Part shown: in pieces, positions 42,035 to 50,614 of the stretch
Layout of the letters: each line of letters starts with the position of its first letter
Numbering within the stretch: position 1 is the first letter of the stretch
The notes under the pieces: generated by a model
Seen by the model: only the letters and a program-made list of their open reading frames with translations
What the model was told of the DNA's origin: nothing
The model's database searches: none
Made by a program: the position numbers and the translations under genes
Origin: Sphingomonas sp. TREG-RG-20F-R18-01
GTDB lineage: Bacteria > Pseudomonadota > Alphaproteobacteria > Sphingomonadales > Sphingomonadaceae
Direction of reading: 5' to 3'
Length of the DNA stretch: 64,000 nucleotides
Assembly (NCBI RefSeq): GCF_022662475.1
Contig: NZ_JAKNQQ010000004.1
Coordinates: forward strand, 341,788 to 405,787

Positions 42035-42586
42035 ATGAGCGATAACGACACCAACCAGGCCCAGGATCTGCGCGAGGAAACCGCCGCAGCCGCTCCCGAG
42101 GTCGCCGAGCATGACGCCGCCGACGCGCGGTTCGAGAAGCTCGAGGCGGAACTCGCCGAATCGAAGCAGGCAGTGCTCTATGCGCACGCCGAGGCGCAGA
42201 ACATCCGCCGCCGCGCGGAGAAGGAAACCGCTGATGCGCGCGCCTATGCGTCGACCGCGTTTGCGCGCGATCTGCTGTCGGTCGCGGACAATCTCGCGCG
42301 CGGGCTCGATGCGATCCCCGCCGAATTGCGCGACGACGAGAAGATGAAAGGGCTCGTTGCCGGACTGGAAGCGACCGGTCGGGAGCTCGAGGCGGTGTTC
42401 CAGCGCCACGGCATCACCAAGATGACGACGATCGGCGAGAAGCTCGATCCGAATTTCCACCAGGCGATGTTCGAACTGCCGAGCGACCAGCCGGCGGGGA
42501 CGGTCGTCCAGGAAATGCAGTCGGGCTACATGATCAAGGACCGGCTGTTGCGGCCGGCGCTCGTCGGGGTCGCGAAAGCACAATAG
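42035..42586 (+). CDS. grpE: Nucleotide exchange factor GrpE
   Basis: A 183-residue DnaK co-chaperone: an acidic lead, a long coiled coil (EKLEAELAESKQAVLYAHAE and AEAQNIRRRAEKE) and a C-terminal beta domain with NFHQAMFELPSDQPAGTVVQ and GYMIKDRLLRPALVGVAK. ATG 42035 is preferred; an in-frame TTG overlaps the hrcA stop. It forms a two-gene unit with hrcA. Confidence 0.95.
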   Translation: MSDNDTNQAQDLREETAAAAPEVAEHDAADARFEKLEAELAESKQAVLYAHAEAQNIRRRAEKETADARAYASTAFARDLLSVADNLARGLDAIPAELRDDEKMKGLVAGLEATGRELEAVFQRHGITKMTTIGEKLDPNFHQAMFELPSDQPAGTVVQEMQSGYMIKDRLLRPALVGVAKAQ

Positions 42587-42628
42587 ACCCTTGCGGGATC
42601 GCGCGGTCTGGGAGCCTCGAACGGGGAC

Positions 42629-43837
42629 TCAGACCTGCGCGATCGTCCGTAAATGATCGATCCGCTGCTGGACGACGTTTTCGAAACTATGGTCCTGGCT
42701 GACTTGCCCGGCCGCGCGGATCATGTCCGCGAGCGCAGGACGATCCGCACTCAACCGCGCGACGGCGCGCGCCAGCGCGCTCACATCGTCCATCGGCACG
42801 GTAACGCCGACGTTGCCCAGCGCCGCGATGCCCCGGAAGGCGGCATTGTCGTACCCCACGATGGGCACGCCGCAGCTGAGCGTTTCCATATAGGTACAGG
42901 ACGGATCGGCCTGACGATGCGTGCAGACGAACAGATCGGCGGTCTGTTTGAGCGTCGGCACCAGCGTTTCGTCGAACGGCACCGCGCCGTGCAACCGCAC
43001 CTTGTCCCCCAGGCCGCTCTGCGTCGCCGCGTCCTGCATGGCGGCGCGCAACGGGCCGTCGCCGAAGATGTCGAGCACAAAGGGCGTCCCGGTCCGCTGG
43101 AGCGCTTCGGCGAACGGCACCAGATGGTCGACGCCCTTGATCCGCGCCAGTCGACCCGAAAAGGCGAGCCGGATCGGCGCGCCCGCTAGGACCTGCGCGA
43201 CCTTCCGGTCGATCTCCGCCGGCGACGCTTGCTGGCTGCGGGTCATGCGCGTGTCGAAATAGCGCATCGGCGCCTCGGACAGGTGCTGGTAGCTGTCGAA
43301 CGCCGGACTGCCGTTGGCCTGAAGCCCGGCGGCCTGCTCGAACGCACGGCGACGGTCGCGTTCGCGCAGCACCATCCAGGCCATCGACTTGGCGGTGCGC
43401 AGCGTCAGCCCCTGGCTCAGTCGAAGGATGCGCAGCCGCGTGACGAGCGTATTCTCGATGATGAACACGGTCGGCGTGGCGGTCACGTCGGGGATCGCCA
43501 GATCGCCGTAGCTGTCGCCAGCGGCCAGCACGATCGCGGCGTCGTCGAAATCGGCGCGATTGCTGTCCGGGGCGTCGCCACGGGCAACCACGTCGAACGG
43601 GAGGTCCGCCGCGTCATACGCCTTGCCGAAGACGATCTGCGACCGATCCCCCCTGCGCATCAGGCAGCGCACGCGTCCGGGCCACAAGGCCGCGTAGCGC
43701 TTCAGTCCGTCGACCGCCTTGATGTCGAGATAGAATCGCGATCCGTCCATCGCGAAGGGAACGCTGGGCGTAACTACCAGGGTCTGCGAACTCAACCTCG
43801 TGCTCCAATACGCGATCACGAGCGCGCTCGACGCCAT
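42629..43837 (-). CDS. Glycosyltransferase (GT4-like)
   Basis: A 402-residue protein from ATG 43837. The C-terminal half has the GT-B nucleotide-sugar fold: IRLAFSGRLARIKGVDHLV, FVLDIFGDGPLRAAM, VRLHGAVPFDETLVP and YMETLSCGVPIVGYDN, with Glu of the EX7E-type motif. The N-terminal half is less conserved. Acceptor and sugar are unknown, and no polysaccharide cluster is adjacent. A longer in-frame start to 43936 exists. Confidence 0.8.
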   Translation of the reverse strand: MASSALVIAYWSTRLSSQTLVVTPSVPFAMDGSRFYLDIKAVDGLKRYAALWPGRVRCLMRRGDRSQIVFGKAYDAADLPFDVVARGDAPDSNRADFDDAAIVLAAGDSYGDLAIPDVTATPTVFIIENTLVTRLRILRLSQGLTLRTAKSMAWMVLRERDRRRAFEQAAGLQANGSPAFDSYQHLSEAPMRYFDTRMTRSQQASPAEIDRKVAQVLAGAPIRLAFSGRLARIKGVDHLVPFAEALQRTGTPFVLDIFGDGPLRAAMQDAATQSGLGDKVRLHGAVPFDETLVPTLKQTADLFVCTHRQADPSCTYMETLSCGVPIVGYDNAAFRGIAALGNVGVTVPMDDVSALARAVARLSADRPALADMIRAAGQVSQDHSFENVVQQRIDHLRTIAQV

Positions 43838-44173
43838 TTGTGGCGCGAAGTCAACAGGCGCAGCGTCGAATCCTGCACAAATTGCCGCGAATTGCGCAGC
43901 GCGCACCCGTGGTCTCGCACGATCCGCGAAGTACACTGCGGGTCATTTCCGCGACGACGGTCATTCGAACTGCGAAACGACGCGCGGTGCGAACCAGCAA
44001 CCGGATCACTTTATGACAATACTGTCACATCACGATCGGTATTTGACTGATCGATATTTCGGATGACGCTGGTCACGCCCCGTTAACCTTGATGCGCAAC
44101 ACCCTATTCCTTGGCGGGGGCAAGACGCAGTAGCGGGAGGGGACCCCACCGCGAGCGCTTCGCGCCGACGATC
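43838..44173. other. Gene-free region between dapE and the glycosyltransferase
   Basis: This 336-bp stretch must hold the glycosyltransferase promoter. The only regular element seen is an inverted repeat TGACA-ATAC-TGTCA at 44014-44027, in a locally A/T-rich patch (about 44010-44065). No gene is supported. Confidence 0.4.
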
Positions 44174-45340
44174 CTATGGGCGCTCCAGCGCCACGTGCGC
44201 GATGATGTCGGCATAGATTCGAGTCAGCCCCGCCAGATCCTCCAGCGCAACCGCCTCGTCGAGCTTGTGCATCGTGGCGTTGAGCAATCCGAATTCGACG
44301 GTCGGACACAGGGCGGACAGGAACCGCGCGTCCGACGTTCCGCCGGTCGTCGACAATTCGGGGACGATCCCGGTCTGCCGCTCGATCGCCGCCGCGACCA
44401 GCGTCGAGAGCGGCCCTGGCTCGGTCAGGAATGCCTCGCCCGAGATGCGCGCGGTAACGGTCGCGGCGGGATCGTGCCGCGCGACCAGCGCTTCGATCCG
44501 CGCGACCAGCGCCGCGCCATTCTGTTCGTCGTTGAACCGGATGCTCAGCCGCGCCTCGGCCCGCGCGGGAATGACGTTGGTGGCCGGGTTGCCGACCGTG
44601 ATGTCGGTCACTTCGATGTTCGACGGCTGGAACCAGCGATTGCCCGTGTCCAGGACGATCGTCTCGATCTCGCGCAGGATCGCGATCAGGCGCGGGATCG
44701 GATTGTCGGCAAGGTGCGGATAGGCGACATGCCCTTGCCGACCGGCGATGGCGATCCAGAGATTGACCGATCCGCGCCTGCCGATCTTGATCGTATCGCC
44801 CAGCCGATGCGCGGACGTCGGCTCTCCGACGAGGCACAGGTCGGGTGCGATGCCACGGGCGCGCATGCGATCGATCAGCGCGCGCGTTCCGAAGATCGCG
44901 GGGCCTTCCTCGTCGCCGGTAAGGATGAGGCTGAGCGGGGCGCCGGGCGCTTCCGGGATCGCCGCGATGAACGCCGCAATCGCGCCCTTCATGTCCACCG
45001 CGCCGCGCCCCTGCAACAGGCCCCCGCGCGTCGTCGGGGTAAAGGGGTCGTCGGTCCAGCCCTGACCCGGGGGAACGACATCCAGGTGCCCGGCGAAGGC
45101 AAGATGCCGCCCCGTACCCGCACGCGTCGCCAGCAGGTTTTCGACGGGACCGTCCGGCGCTTCGCCGGCCACGAACCGGTCGATCGTGAACCCCAAGGGT
45201 ACCAGCGTATCGGCCAGCACGTCGAATACCGCGCCGGTGGCGGGGGTGACGCTGGGGCAGGCGATCAGCGCTGAGGCGAGCGCGACGACATCGGCGGAAT
45301 AAGGAGACTGCATGCCGTCCGGCATCGCCCAAGCGCGCAT
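44174..45340 (-). CDS. dapE: Succinyl-diaminopimelate desuccinylase
   Basis: An M20 di-zinc amidohydrolase of the lysine/mDAP pathway, 388 residues from ATG 45340 (GGGGGA 9 bases upstream); ATG 45313 is the alternative. Zinc motifs are AFAGHLDVVPPG, GRGAVDMKG and TGDEEGPAIFGT. PSVTPATGAVFDVLAD and TTGGTSDARFL are DapE-specific. A large minus-strand frame in another phase covers the same DNA and is a shadow. Confidence 0.93.
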   Translation of the reverse strand: MRAWAMPDGMQSPYSADVVALASALIACPSVTPATGAVFDVLADTLVPLGFTIDRFVAGEAPDGPVENLLATRAGTGRHLAFAGHLDVVPPGQGWTDDPFTPTTRGGLLQGRGAVDMKGAIAAFIAAIPEAPGAPLSLILTGDEEGPAIFGTRALIDRMRARGIAPDLCLVGEPTSAHRLGDTIKIGRRGSVNLWIAIAGRQGHVAYPHLADNPIPRLIAILREIETIVLDTGNRWFQPSNIEVTDITVGNPATNVIPARAEARLSIRFNDEQNGAALVARIEALVARHDPAATVTARISGEAFLTEPGPLSTLVAAAIERQTGIVPELSTTGGTSDARFLSALCPTVEFGLLNATMHKLDEAVALEDLAGLTRIYADIIAHVALERP

Positions 45341-45453
45341 CGCATTCAATCCCCCGGGACGGTCGCGGGAAAAAAGCACCGCTGACCAGACCCGTCGGCC
45401 CTGCTTACAGGTGCGAAAGGCGTTAACGATAAAGGCGCGCGGAATTGCTGAAC

Positions 45454-45468
45454 TGGCACAGCTTTTGC
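45454..45468 (+). promoter_or_regulatory. Candidate sigma-54 promoter
   Basis: TGGCACAGCTTTTGC matches the -24/-12 consensus TGGCAC-N5-TTGC, with GG and GC 10 bp apart. Transcription would start near 45480, giving a ~33-nt leader with GGAG 8 bases before the ATG at 45513. PEP-CTERM genes in other bacteria depend on RpoN with PrsK/PrsR, which supports the assignment. Confidence 0.65.
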
Positions 45469-45512
45469 GAAGCCTGTGCTCGAGAAGTACGGTAATTTCT
45501 GGAGTAAAGTGA

Positions 45513-46145
45513 ATGACTAAGGCCATCCTGTTCGCTGCCGCCGCCACTGCCATGGCGCTCGTTTCGACCGGCGCGAACGCCGCTGCCAACCTCGTCAGTG
45601 CAGCGGTGACCGGCTCGAACGGCTCGACTGTCTGGAACACCACGAGCGCGACCGGTTTCTATACGGTCTTCCTGCAGCAGCCGTACGGCAAGATCATGAA
45701 CCCCGAAGGTCAGGCGATCAACGATCCGACCGAGGCGGGCCTCAACAGCTTCACGATCAACGGTGACGGCTGGCCGATCGGCGGCACCACCGATTCGGAC
45801 CCGAGCTACACGATGACCCTGAAGTTCGCCGACGGCGCGACGATCTCGGGCATCTACCAGAAGGGCATCAGCGGCGTCCTCGACGCGACGTCGTCGACGG
45901 TCGGCGACACGACCTATACCTTCACGGGCTTCGCCTGGGATCGCTCGCACGCGGACAACGTCAGCGGGAACAAGGCCGTCGCGGGGGGCGACACCAGCGA
46001 TTACGCCGGCCAGTTCTCCTTCTCCGCAGTCCAGAGCGCAGTTCCCGAGCCCACCACCTGGGCGATGATGCTGGCCGGCTTCGGCATGATCGGCCTGGGC
46101 CTGCGGTCGCGCCGCAAGGAGCAGGCGAAGGTCGCCTACGCCTGA
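45513..46145 (+). CDS. PEPxxWA-CTERM sorting domain protein
   Basis: A 210-residue exported protein: signal peptide MTKAILFAAAATAMALVSTG, a Thr/Ser/Gly-rich beta body and the tail VPEPTTWAMMLAGFGMIGLG followed by RSRRKEQAK. It is the second of this class in the window and its body is unrelated to the one at 34.4 kb. It has a sigma-54-like promoter upstream and a terminator downstream, so it is a single-gene unit. Confidence 0.87.
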   Translation: MTKAILFAAAATAMALVSTGANAAANLVSAAVTGSNGSTVWNTTSATGFYTVFLQQPYGKIMNPEGQAINDPTEAGLNSFTINGDGWPIGGTTDSDPSYTMTLKFADGATISGIYQKGISGVLDATSSTVGDTTYTFTGFAWDRSHADNVSGNKAVAGGDTSDYAGQFSFSAVQSAVPEPTTWAMMLAGFGMIGLGLRSRRKEQAKVAYA

Positions 46146-46170
46146 TCCACGCGCGCTGCGCACGCTGAAA

Positions 46171-46202
46171 GGCCGTCGGTCCATGCGGACCGGCGGCCTT
46201 TT
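46171..46202 (+). terminator. Rho-independent terminator after second PEPxxWA-CTERM gene
   Basis: Stem GGCCGTCGGTCC / GGACCGGCGGCC (one T-G wobble) with loop ATGC, followed by TTTT. It begins 26 bp after the stop codon. Confidence 0.85.
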
Positions 46203-46785
46203 CGTTGGCCTGTCCAAACGACCGAAATGCGTCAGGCTGGCAGGCGCAACCTCGAAACGATGGTGCCGAAGCGCGATCTCGCGCAAATCCCGCAAACCAA
46301 CGCGACCGGCTATCCGCCGCCGTTCGATAGCGCGGTGGCGGGCCGTCCGTACCGCCGCCTGACGCCCGTACGCGTCACGGCCGGCGACCATGGTGACGTG
46401 GGCGGGCGGTGCTTGCGGTACCCTGGCGGCCCCGGCCTTCGCCGGGCTGACGGCTGGTGGCGGTTCGGGGCTGGCGAACGCGCTCGTCACCCCGGCGCAG
46501 GCCGGGGCCGTTGTGATGGGGGCAGCCGGTGTGTGCGGCGCCTTCGTGCGCCCAATGCGAAGGCTGTGCACGGACCCCTAGTCTGCTGTTTTCCCGCGAA
46601 TGCGGGAATCCAGGGCCGGGCAAAACAACAGCTTACGGCTCTCGCAACGCCTGGGCTCCCGCCTCCGCGGGGGAACACCTATGGTCTTGCAGAGGTCTCG
46701 CCTTTGCCGGAGTGGCGGCCAAGGGGCCGTTGCGATGGAGGCAGCCGGTGTGGGCGGCGTAGCGGCGGCCCCGGCTCCGGTAGAG
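46203..46785. repeat. Gene-free region with decayed REP-like repeats
   Basis: Between about 46376 and 46695 lie mixed, degenerate repeats: GGCCCCGGCCTTCGCCGGGC and CACCCCGGCGCAGGCCGGGG (family C arms), then TTTTCCCGCGAATGCGGGAA paired with CTCCCGCCTCCGCGGGGGAA (the family seen at 48909-49012). A further partial copy is near 46735-46780. No gene is supported in this stretch. Confidence 0.65.
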
Positions 46786-47454
46786 CTAGGCCGTCGTAGC
46801 GGGTTGCTCGAACTGTTCGATCACCCATTCTTCTTCCTGCGCCTGTGCGATCCAGTCCTGCACGAACGGGTGATGCAGCACGGCGTCCATATACCCGTTC
46901 GCGAAGCGCGCGATGGGCAGGCCGTAGGTAACGATCCGCGTGACGACCGGCGCATACATAATGTCCGCCGCGCCGAACGCGCCGAACAGGAAGTCGCCGT
47001 CACCGCCGAAGCGGGCACGCGCCTGCGCCCACAGTTCCATGATCCGCTGCAGGTCGGCGAGGACATCGGCATCCGGGGCGACCGGCGGGAAAATCTGGCG
47101 GACGTTCATGCTGTGCTTGCGGCGCAGCGCGGTGAAGCTCGAGTGCATTTCCGCCGCCATCGACCGCGCCATCGCGCGCGCCGCATCGTCCGCCGGCCAG
47201 AACAGGTCGCGGCTGGTCTTCTCGGCGAGATATTCGACGATCGCGAGGCTGTCCCACACCACCGCATCGCCGTCCCACAGGATCGGCACCTTGCCCGAGG
47301 ACGGCGCGAACTCGTCGCCCTCGCGGCGCTTGTCCCATTCCTCGTCGTAGAGCGGGACGACCGCTTCCTCGAACAGCAGGCCCGACTGCTTGCACGCGAG
47401 CCAGCCGCGCATGGACCAGGACGAATAGGCCTTGTTGCCGATGATCAGTTTCAT
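46786..47454 (-). CDS. Glutathione S-transferase family protein
   Basis: A 222-residue GST-fold protein. The N-terminal thioredoxin-like domain has KLIIGNKAYSSWSMRGWLA with the putative catalytic Ser, a cis-Pro in GKVPIL and DSLAIVEYLAE for glutathione binding. An all-helical C-terminal domain follows. It resembles the YfcF/maleylacetoacetate-isomerase-like branch. The substrate is unknown. Confidence 0.87.
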   Translation of the reverse strand: MKLIIGNKAYSSWSMRGWLACKQSGLLFEEAVVPLYDEEWDKRREGDEFAPSSGKVPILWDGDAVVWDSLAIVEYLAEKTSRDLFWPADDAARAMARSMAAEMHSSFTALRRKHSMNVRQIFPPVAPDADVLADLQRIMELWAQARARFGGDGDFLFGAFGAADIMYAPVVTRIVTYGLPIARFANGYMDAVLHHPFVQDWIAQAQEEEWVIEQFEQPATTA

Positions 47455-47528
47455 GCGCCCTGCCTAAGCGAGCGCCGGACGGCGCGCAACGGCGCAATCC
47501 CGGGTGGTATCCCCGGGACCGATCCCGC

Positions 47529-48875
47529 ATGACGCACCGCATGAGTCGCAACATCCCCCATCTCGTCCGGCTGGTCTCCATCGTGTGGCGGCGGCGCGGG
47601 TCGCGGCGGGCGGGGGAACAGCTCGGGCGGCTGCGGCGGCGGATGGCGACGGGCGTGGGCGCGGTGTTGCTCGGGCTCGCGGCGCTGGCGTTTGCCGGCG
47701 TGAGCGATCGGGCGCAGGCCGCCTTCGCGGCGTTCGTCGTCCGCTGGCCCTATGCGCCGCTTGCGCTGACGCCGGCGGTGTTCGTGCTGGTGGTGTGGAT
47801 CACGCGGCGGTTCGCGCCCTATGCGCGCGGCTCGGGCATTCCCCAGGTGATCGCGGCAAGCCGTGCGCCCGAATCGCGCGCGGCGGCGGCGCTGGTCTCG
47901 CTGCGGACCGCGGCGGCCAAGCTGGTGCTGACGGTGGTGATGCTGCTCGGTGGTGCCTCGGTCGGGCGCGAGGGGCCGACCGTGCAGGTCAGCGCGGCGA
48001 TCATGGTCAAGGTCCACCGCTACTTCCGCGTGCCGATCACCGCGGGCGTGCTGATCGCGGGCGGCGCGGCGGGCGTGGCGGCGGCGTTCAACACGCCGCT
48101 CGCGGGCGTCGCCTTCGCGATCGAGGAACTCGCCGCCGCCTATGAACAGCGCGTCGCGGTGCTGGTGATGGGCGCGGTGATGATCGCGGGGCTGACCAGC
48201 CTCGGGATCGCGGGGGATTACGTCTATTTCGGTGCGATGCACGCGACGCTCGGGGTGAGCGCGGTGCTGACGCTGACCCCGGTCGCCGGCGTTCTCGGGG
48301 GTGCCGCCGGGGGGGCCTTCTCGCGATTGGTGCTGGGCTTCGCGACGACACGGTGGCGACCGGTCGCCGCCGCGCGGTCCCGGCCGATGCTGTTGGCGCT
48401 CGGATGCGGACTGGTCGTGGCGGTGCTCGGCATTGCGACCGGGGGCGGCACCTGGGGGACGGGCTATGGCGCGACCCGCGCGCTGGTCGAGGGGACCGGG
48501 CAGTCGCAATGGTTCGGCCCGGCCAAGTTCCTGGCAGCACTGGCGACGACGCTGAGCGGCGCGCCGGGCGGGATCTTCGCGCCGTCGCTGGCGGTGGGGG
48601 CGGGGCTGGGCAACCTGCTGACCGGGCTGTTCAGTGCCGAACCGGCGGGCGCGGTCGTGCTGCTCGGGATGACGGCATATTTCGTCGGGGTGGTGCGCGC
48701 GCCGCTCACCGCGGTGATCATCGTGATGGAGGCGACCGCCGCGCGGGGGATGATTCTCCCGTTGTTCGCGACCGCGCTGATCGCGGATGCGGCGAGCACG
48801 CTGGTATGCCGCGAGCGGCTGTATCATGGGCTCGCCAAACCGTTCCTCGCGCTGGTCGAGGACAAGCGCGACTGA
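47529..48875 (+). CDS. ClC-family chloride channel/antiporter
   Basis: A 448-residue membrane protein with the ClC selectivity motifs GSGIPQV, GREGPTVQ and GGIFAPSLAVGAGLGN, and more than ten helices. The gating-glutamate position (GREGP) is kept. The proton-glutamate position could not be assigned by eye, so channel or Cl-/H+ exchanger remains open. It is divergent from the GST gene. No CBS domain is present. Confidence 0.9.
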   Translation: MTHRMSRNIPHLVRLVSIVWRRRGSRRAGEQLGRLRRRMATGVGAVLLGLAALAFAGVSDRAQAAFAAFVVRWPYAPLALTPAVFVLVVWITRRFAPYARGSGIPQVIAASRAPESRAAAALVSLRTAAAKLVLTVVMLLGGASVGREGPTVQVSAAIMVKVHRYFRVPITAGVLIAGGAAGVAAAFNTPLAGVAFAIEELAAAYEQRVAVLVMGAVMIAGLTSLGIAGDYVYFGAMHATLGVSAVLTLTPVAGVLGGAAGGAFSRLVLGFATTRWRPVAAARSRPMLLALGCGLVVAVLGIATGGGTWGTGYGATRALVEGTGQSQWFGPAKFLAALATTLSGAPGGIFAPSLAVGAGLGNLLTGLFSAEPAGAVVLLGMTAYFVGVVRAPLTAVIIVMEATAARGMILPLFATALIADAASTLVCRERLYHGLAKPFLALVEDKRD

Positions 48876-48908
48876 GCGGCGGGTGACGGAGCTGGTCGGT
48901 GCAGAACC

Positions 48909-49012
48909 GTCGTGCACCGTTCTCCCGCGAAGGCGGGAGTCCAGGGGTCGCTAGCCCTGACAGCGGTTGGTCTGCGCTGCTCTGGGTTCCTGCTTTCGCA
49001 GGAACACGGTAA
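48909..49012. repeat. REP-like inverted repeat, family E
   Basis: Left arm GTTCTCCCGCGAAGGCGGGA then GTCCAGGG; right arm CTGGGTTCCTGCTTTCGCAG then GAAC. Each arm is itself a small hairpin. It lies after the ClC gene and before the YgiB-like gene. A decayed copy is seen around 46590-46675. Confidence 0.7.
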
Positions 49013-49092
49013 CGCGCATCCGGCTTCCCTCGGTTTCCCTGTTCGCGCGGCTCCGCGTGGCTTATGCTCGCCATACACGGGGAGGCCTTTTG

Positions 49093-49473
49093 ATGACCAA
49101 GCGTACGTTCGATCCCAGATTCCTGCCGATCACCAGCGCCGTCGCGACCGCGTTGCTGGCGAGCGGCTGCGGTCCCTCGACCGACGTCGCGCGGTCCGAC
49201 GTCGCGGTGTGCCGTGATGCGAACGGGGTGCGCACGGCGGACGCCAATTGCGCGCGCAGCGGTGGCGGGCACGGTATGAACGGTGCGATCATGGGCGCGG
49301 CGGCGTGGTACTACCTTTCGCGCGGCAGCGTCGTTCCCGCGATGGGACGGCCGCTCGCGGGCGGGTACATGTCGCCGCGCGCCGGGACGAGCTACGCCCG
49401 CGCATCCGCCGCCACCGTCTCGCGCGGTGGCTTCGGCATGAGCGCGCGCGGCGGTGGCGGGGGCGGCGAGTGA
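49093..49473 (+). CDS. YgiB-like (DUF1190-type) lipoprotein, short form
   Basis: A 126-residue protein from ATG 49093 (GGGGAGG upstream). A basic lead (MTKRTFDPRFLPIT), hydrophobic stretch and Cys26 in LLASGCG make a probable lipoprotein. The body is Gly/Ala-rich and ends TVSRGGFGMSARGGGGGG, which resembles the TVTRGGFG end of E. coli YgiB. Its stop overlaps the start of the glutathionylspermidine-synthase-like gene by one base, as ygiB and ygiC pair in E. coli. The function is unknown. Confidence 0.65.
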   Translation: MTKRTFDPRFLPITSAVATALLASGCGPSTDVARSDVAVCRDANGVRTADANCARSGGGHGMNGAIMGAAAWYYLSRGSVVPAMGRPLAGGYMSPRAGTSYARASAATVSRGGFGMSARGGGGGGE

Positions 49474-50612
49474 TGCGCCGGATCGACACCACCCCGCGCG
49501 CTGACTGGCAGGCGCGCGTCGAAGCGCTCGGGCTCGTCTGGCACACCGCCGACGGCAAGCCCTATTGGGACGAGAGCGCGTGCTACATCTTCACCCCCGC
49601 CCAGATCGCGACGATCGAGGCGGCGAGCGCCGACCTGTACGAGATGTTCATCGCAGCGGGGCAGCATGTGCTCGACCGCGAACTGTTGAGCGACTTCGGC
49701 GTTCCCGCCTTCTGCCACGATGCGATTCACGACTCCTGGAACGCCGAGCCGCCCGCGCTCAATTTCGGGCGGTTCGATCGCCGCTATGACGGGATCAATC
49801 CGCCCAAGCTGTTCGAATTCAACTGCGATACCCCGACCTCGCTGGTCGAGGCGGCGGTGATCCAGTGGGACTGGAAGGAAGCGGTCTTCCCGAATGCCGA
49901 CCAGTATAACAGCCTGCACGACACGCTCGTCGCCAAATGGCGCGACATCGCGCCACCGCCGGGGAGCAGCGCGCTGTATCTCGCGCACGTCGCCGATGCG
50001 GCGGGGGAGGATAGCGTCACCACCGCCTATCTCGCCGATACCGCGCGGGACGCCGGGATCGAGACCCGGCTGATCGAGTTGAAGGACCTCGGCTGGGACA
50101 GCGCGGGGCGGCGGTTCGTCGATCTCGACAACATGCCGATCGACGCGATCTTCCACCTCTATCCGTGGGAGTGGCTGGTGAACGAGCCGTTCGGCAAGGA
50201 TCTGGTCGAGAGCCTCGGGACGACGCTGTGGATCGAGCCGATCTGGAAGATGCTGTGGAGCAACAAGGCGATCCTCGCGGTGTTGTGGGAGCTGTTCCCG
50301 GATCATTCCAATCTGCTCGAGGCACGGCGCACGCCGCTCACTGGAGATCACGTCCGCAAGCCGCTGCTCGCGCGCGAAGGCGCGAACGTGACGCTGGTGC
50401 GGGGCGGGGCGACGCTCGCTGAGACCGCGGGGGACTATGGCGCGGAAGGCTTCGTCTATCAGGCGCTGTACGACCTGCCCGGCAGCGGGACGCAGCGCCC
50501 GGTGATCGGTGCGTGGATGGTCGATGGCGCGCCCGCCGGCATGGGGATCCGCGAGGACGGGCCGATTACCGGCAACACCGCGCGCTTCGTGCCGCACATC
50601 ATCGAGGCATAG
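49473..50612 (+). CDS. Glutathionylspermidine synthase family (YgiC-like) ATP-grasp protein
   Basis: A 379-residue C-terminal-type glutathionylspermidine synthase domain without the amidase half. It has FEFNCDTPTSLVEAAVIQWD, LDNMPIDAIFHLYPWEWLV, EPIWKMLWSNKAILAVLWEL and KPLLAREGANVTL, the ATP-grasp lysine and glutamate region. E. coli YgiC/YjfC are such proteins; their ligase substrates are not glutathionylspermidine. The start overlaps the lipoprotein stop (TGATG), and an OsmC gene follows after 2 bp. Confidence 0.88.
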   Translation: MRRIDTTPRADWQARVEALGLVWHTADGKPYWDESACYIFTPAQIATIEAASADLYEMFIAAGQHVLDRELLSDFGVPAFCHDAIHDSWNAEPPALNFGRFDRRYDGINPPKLFEFNCDTPTSLVEAAVIQWDWKEAVFPNADQYNSLHDTLVAKWRDIAPPPGSSALYLAHVADAAGEDSVTTAYLADTARDAGIETRLIELKDLGWDSAGRRFVDLDNMPIDAIFHLYPWEWLVNEPFGKDLVESLGTTLWIEPIWKMLWSNKAILAVLWELFPDHSNLLEARRTPLTGDHVRKPLLAREGANVTLVRGGATLAETAGDYGAEGFVYQALYDLPGSGTQRPVIGAWMVDGAPAGMGIREDGPITGNTARFVPHIIEA

Positions 50613-50614
50613 CC

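Noticed and set aside
44073..45332. 419-residue minus-strand frame overlapping dapE
   Set aside because: Same strand but other phase; DapE motifs are in the 44174-45340 frame and this one is an Arg/Gly-rich shadow.
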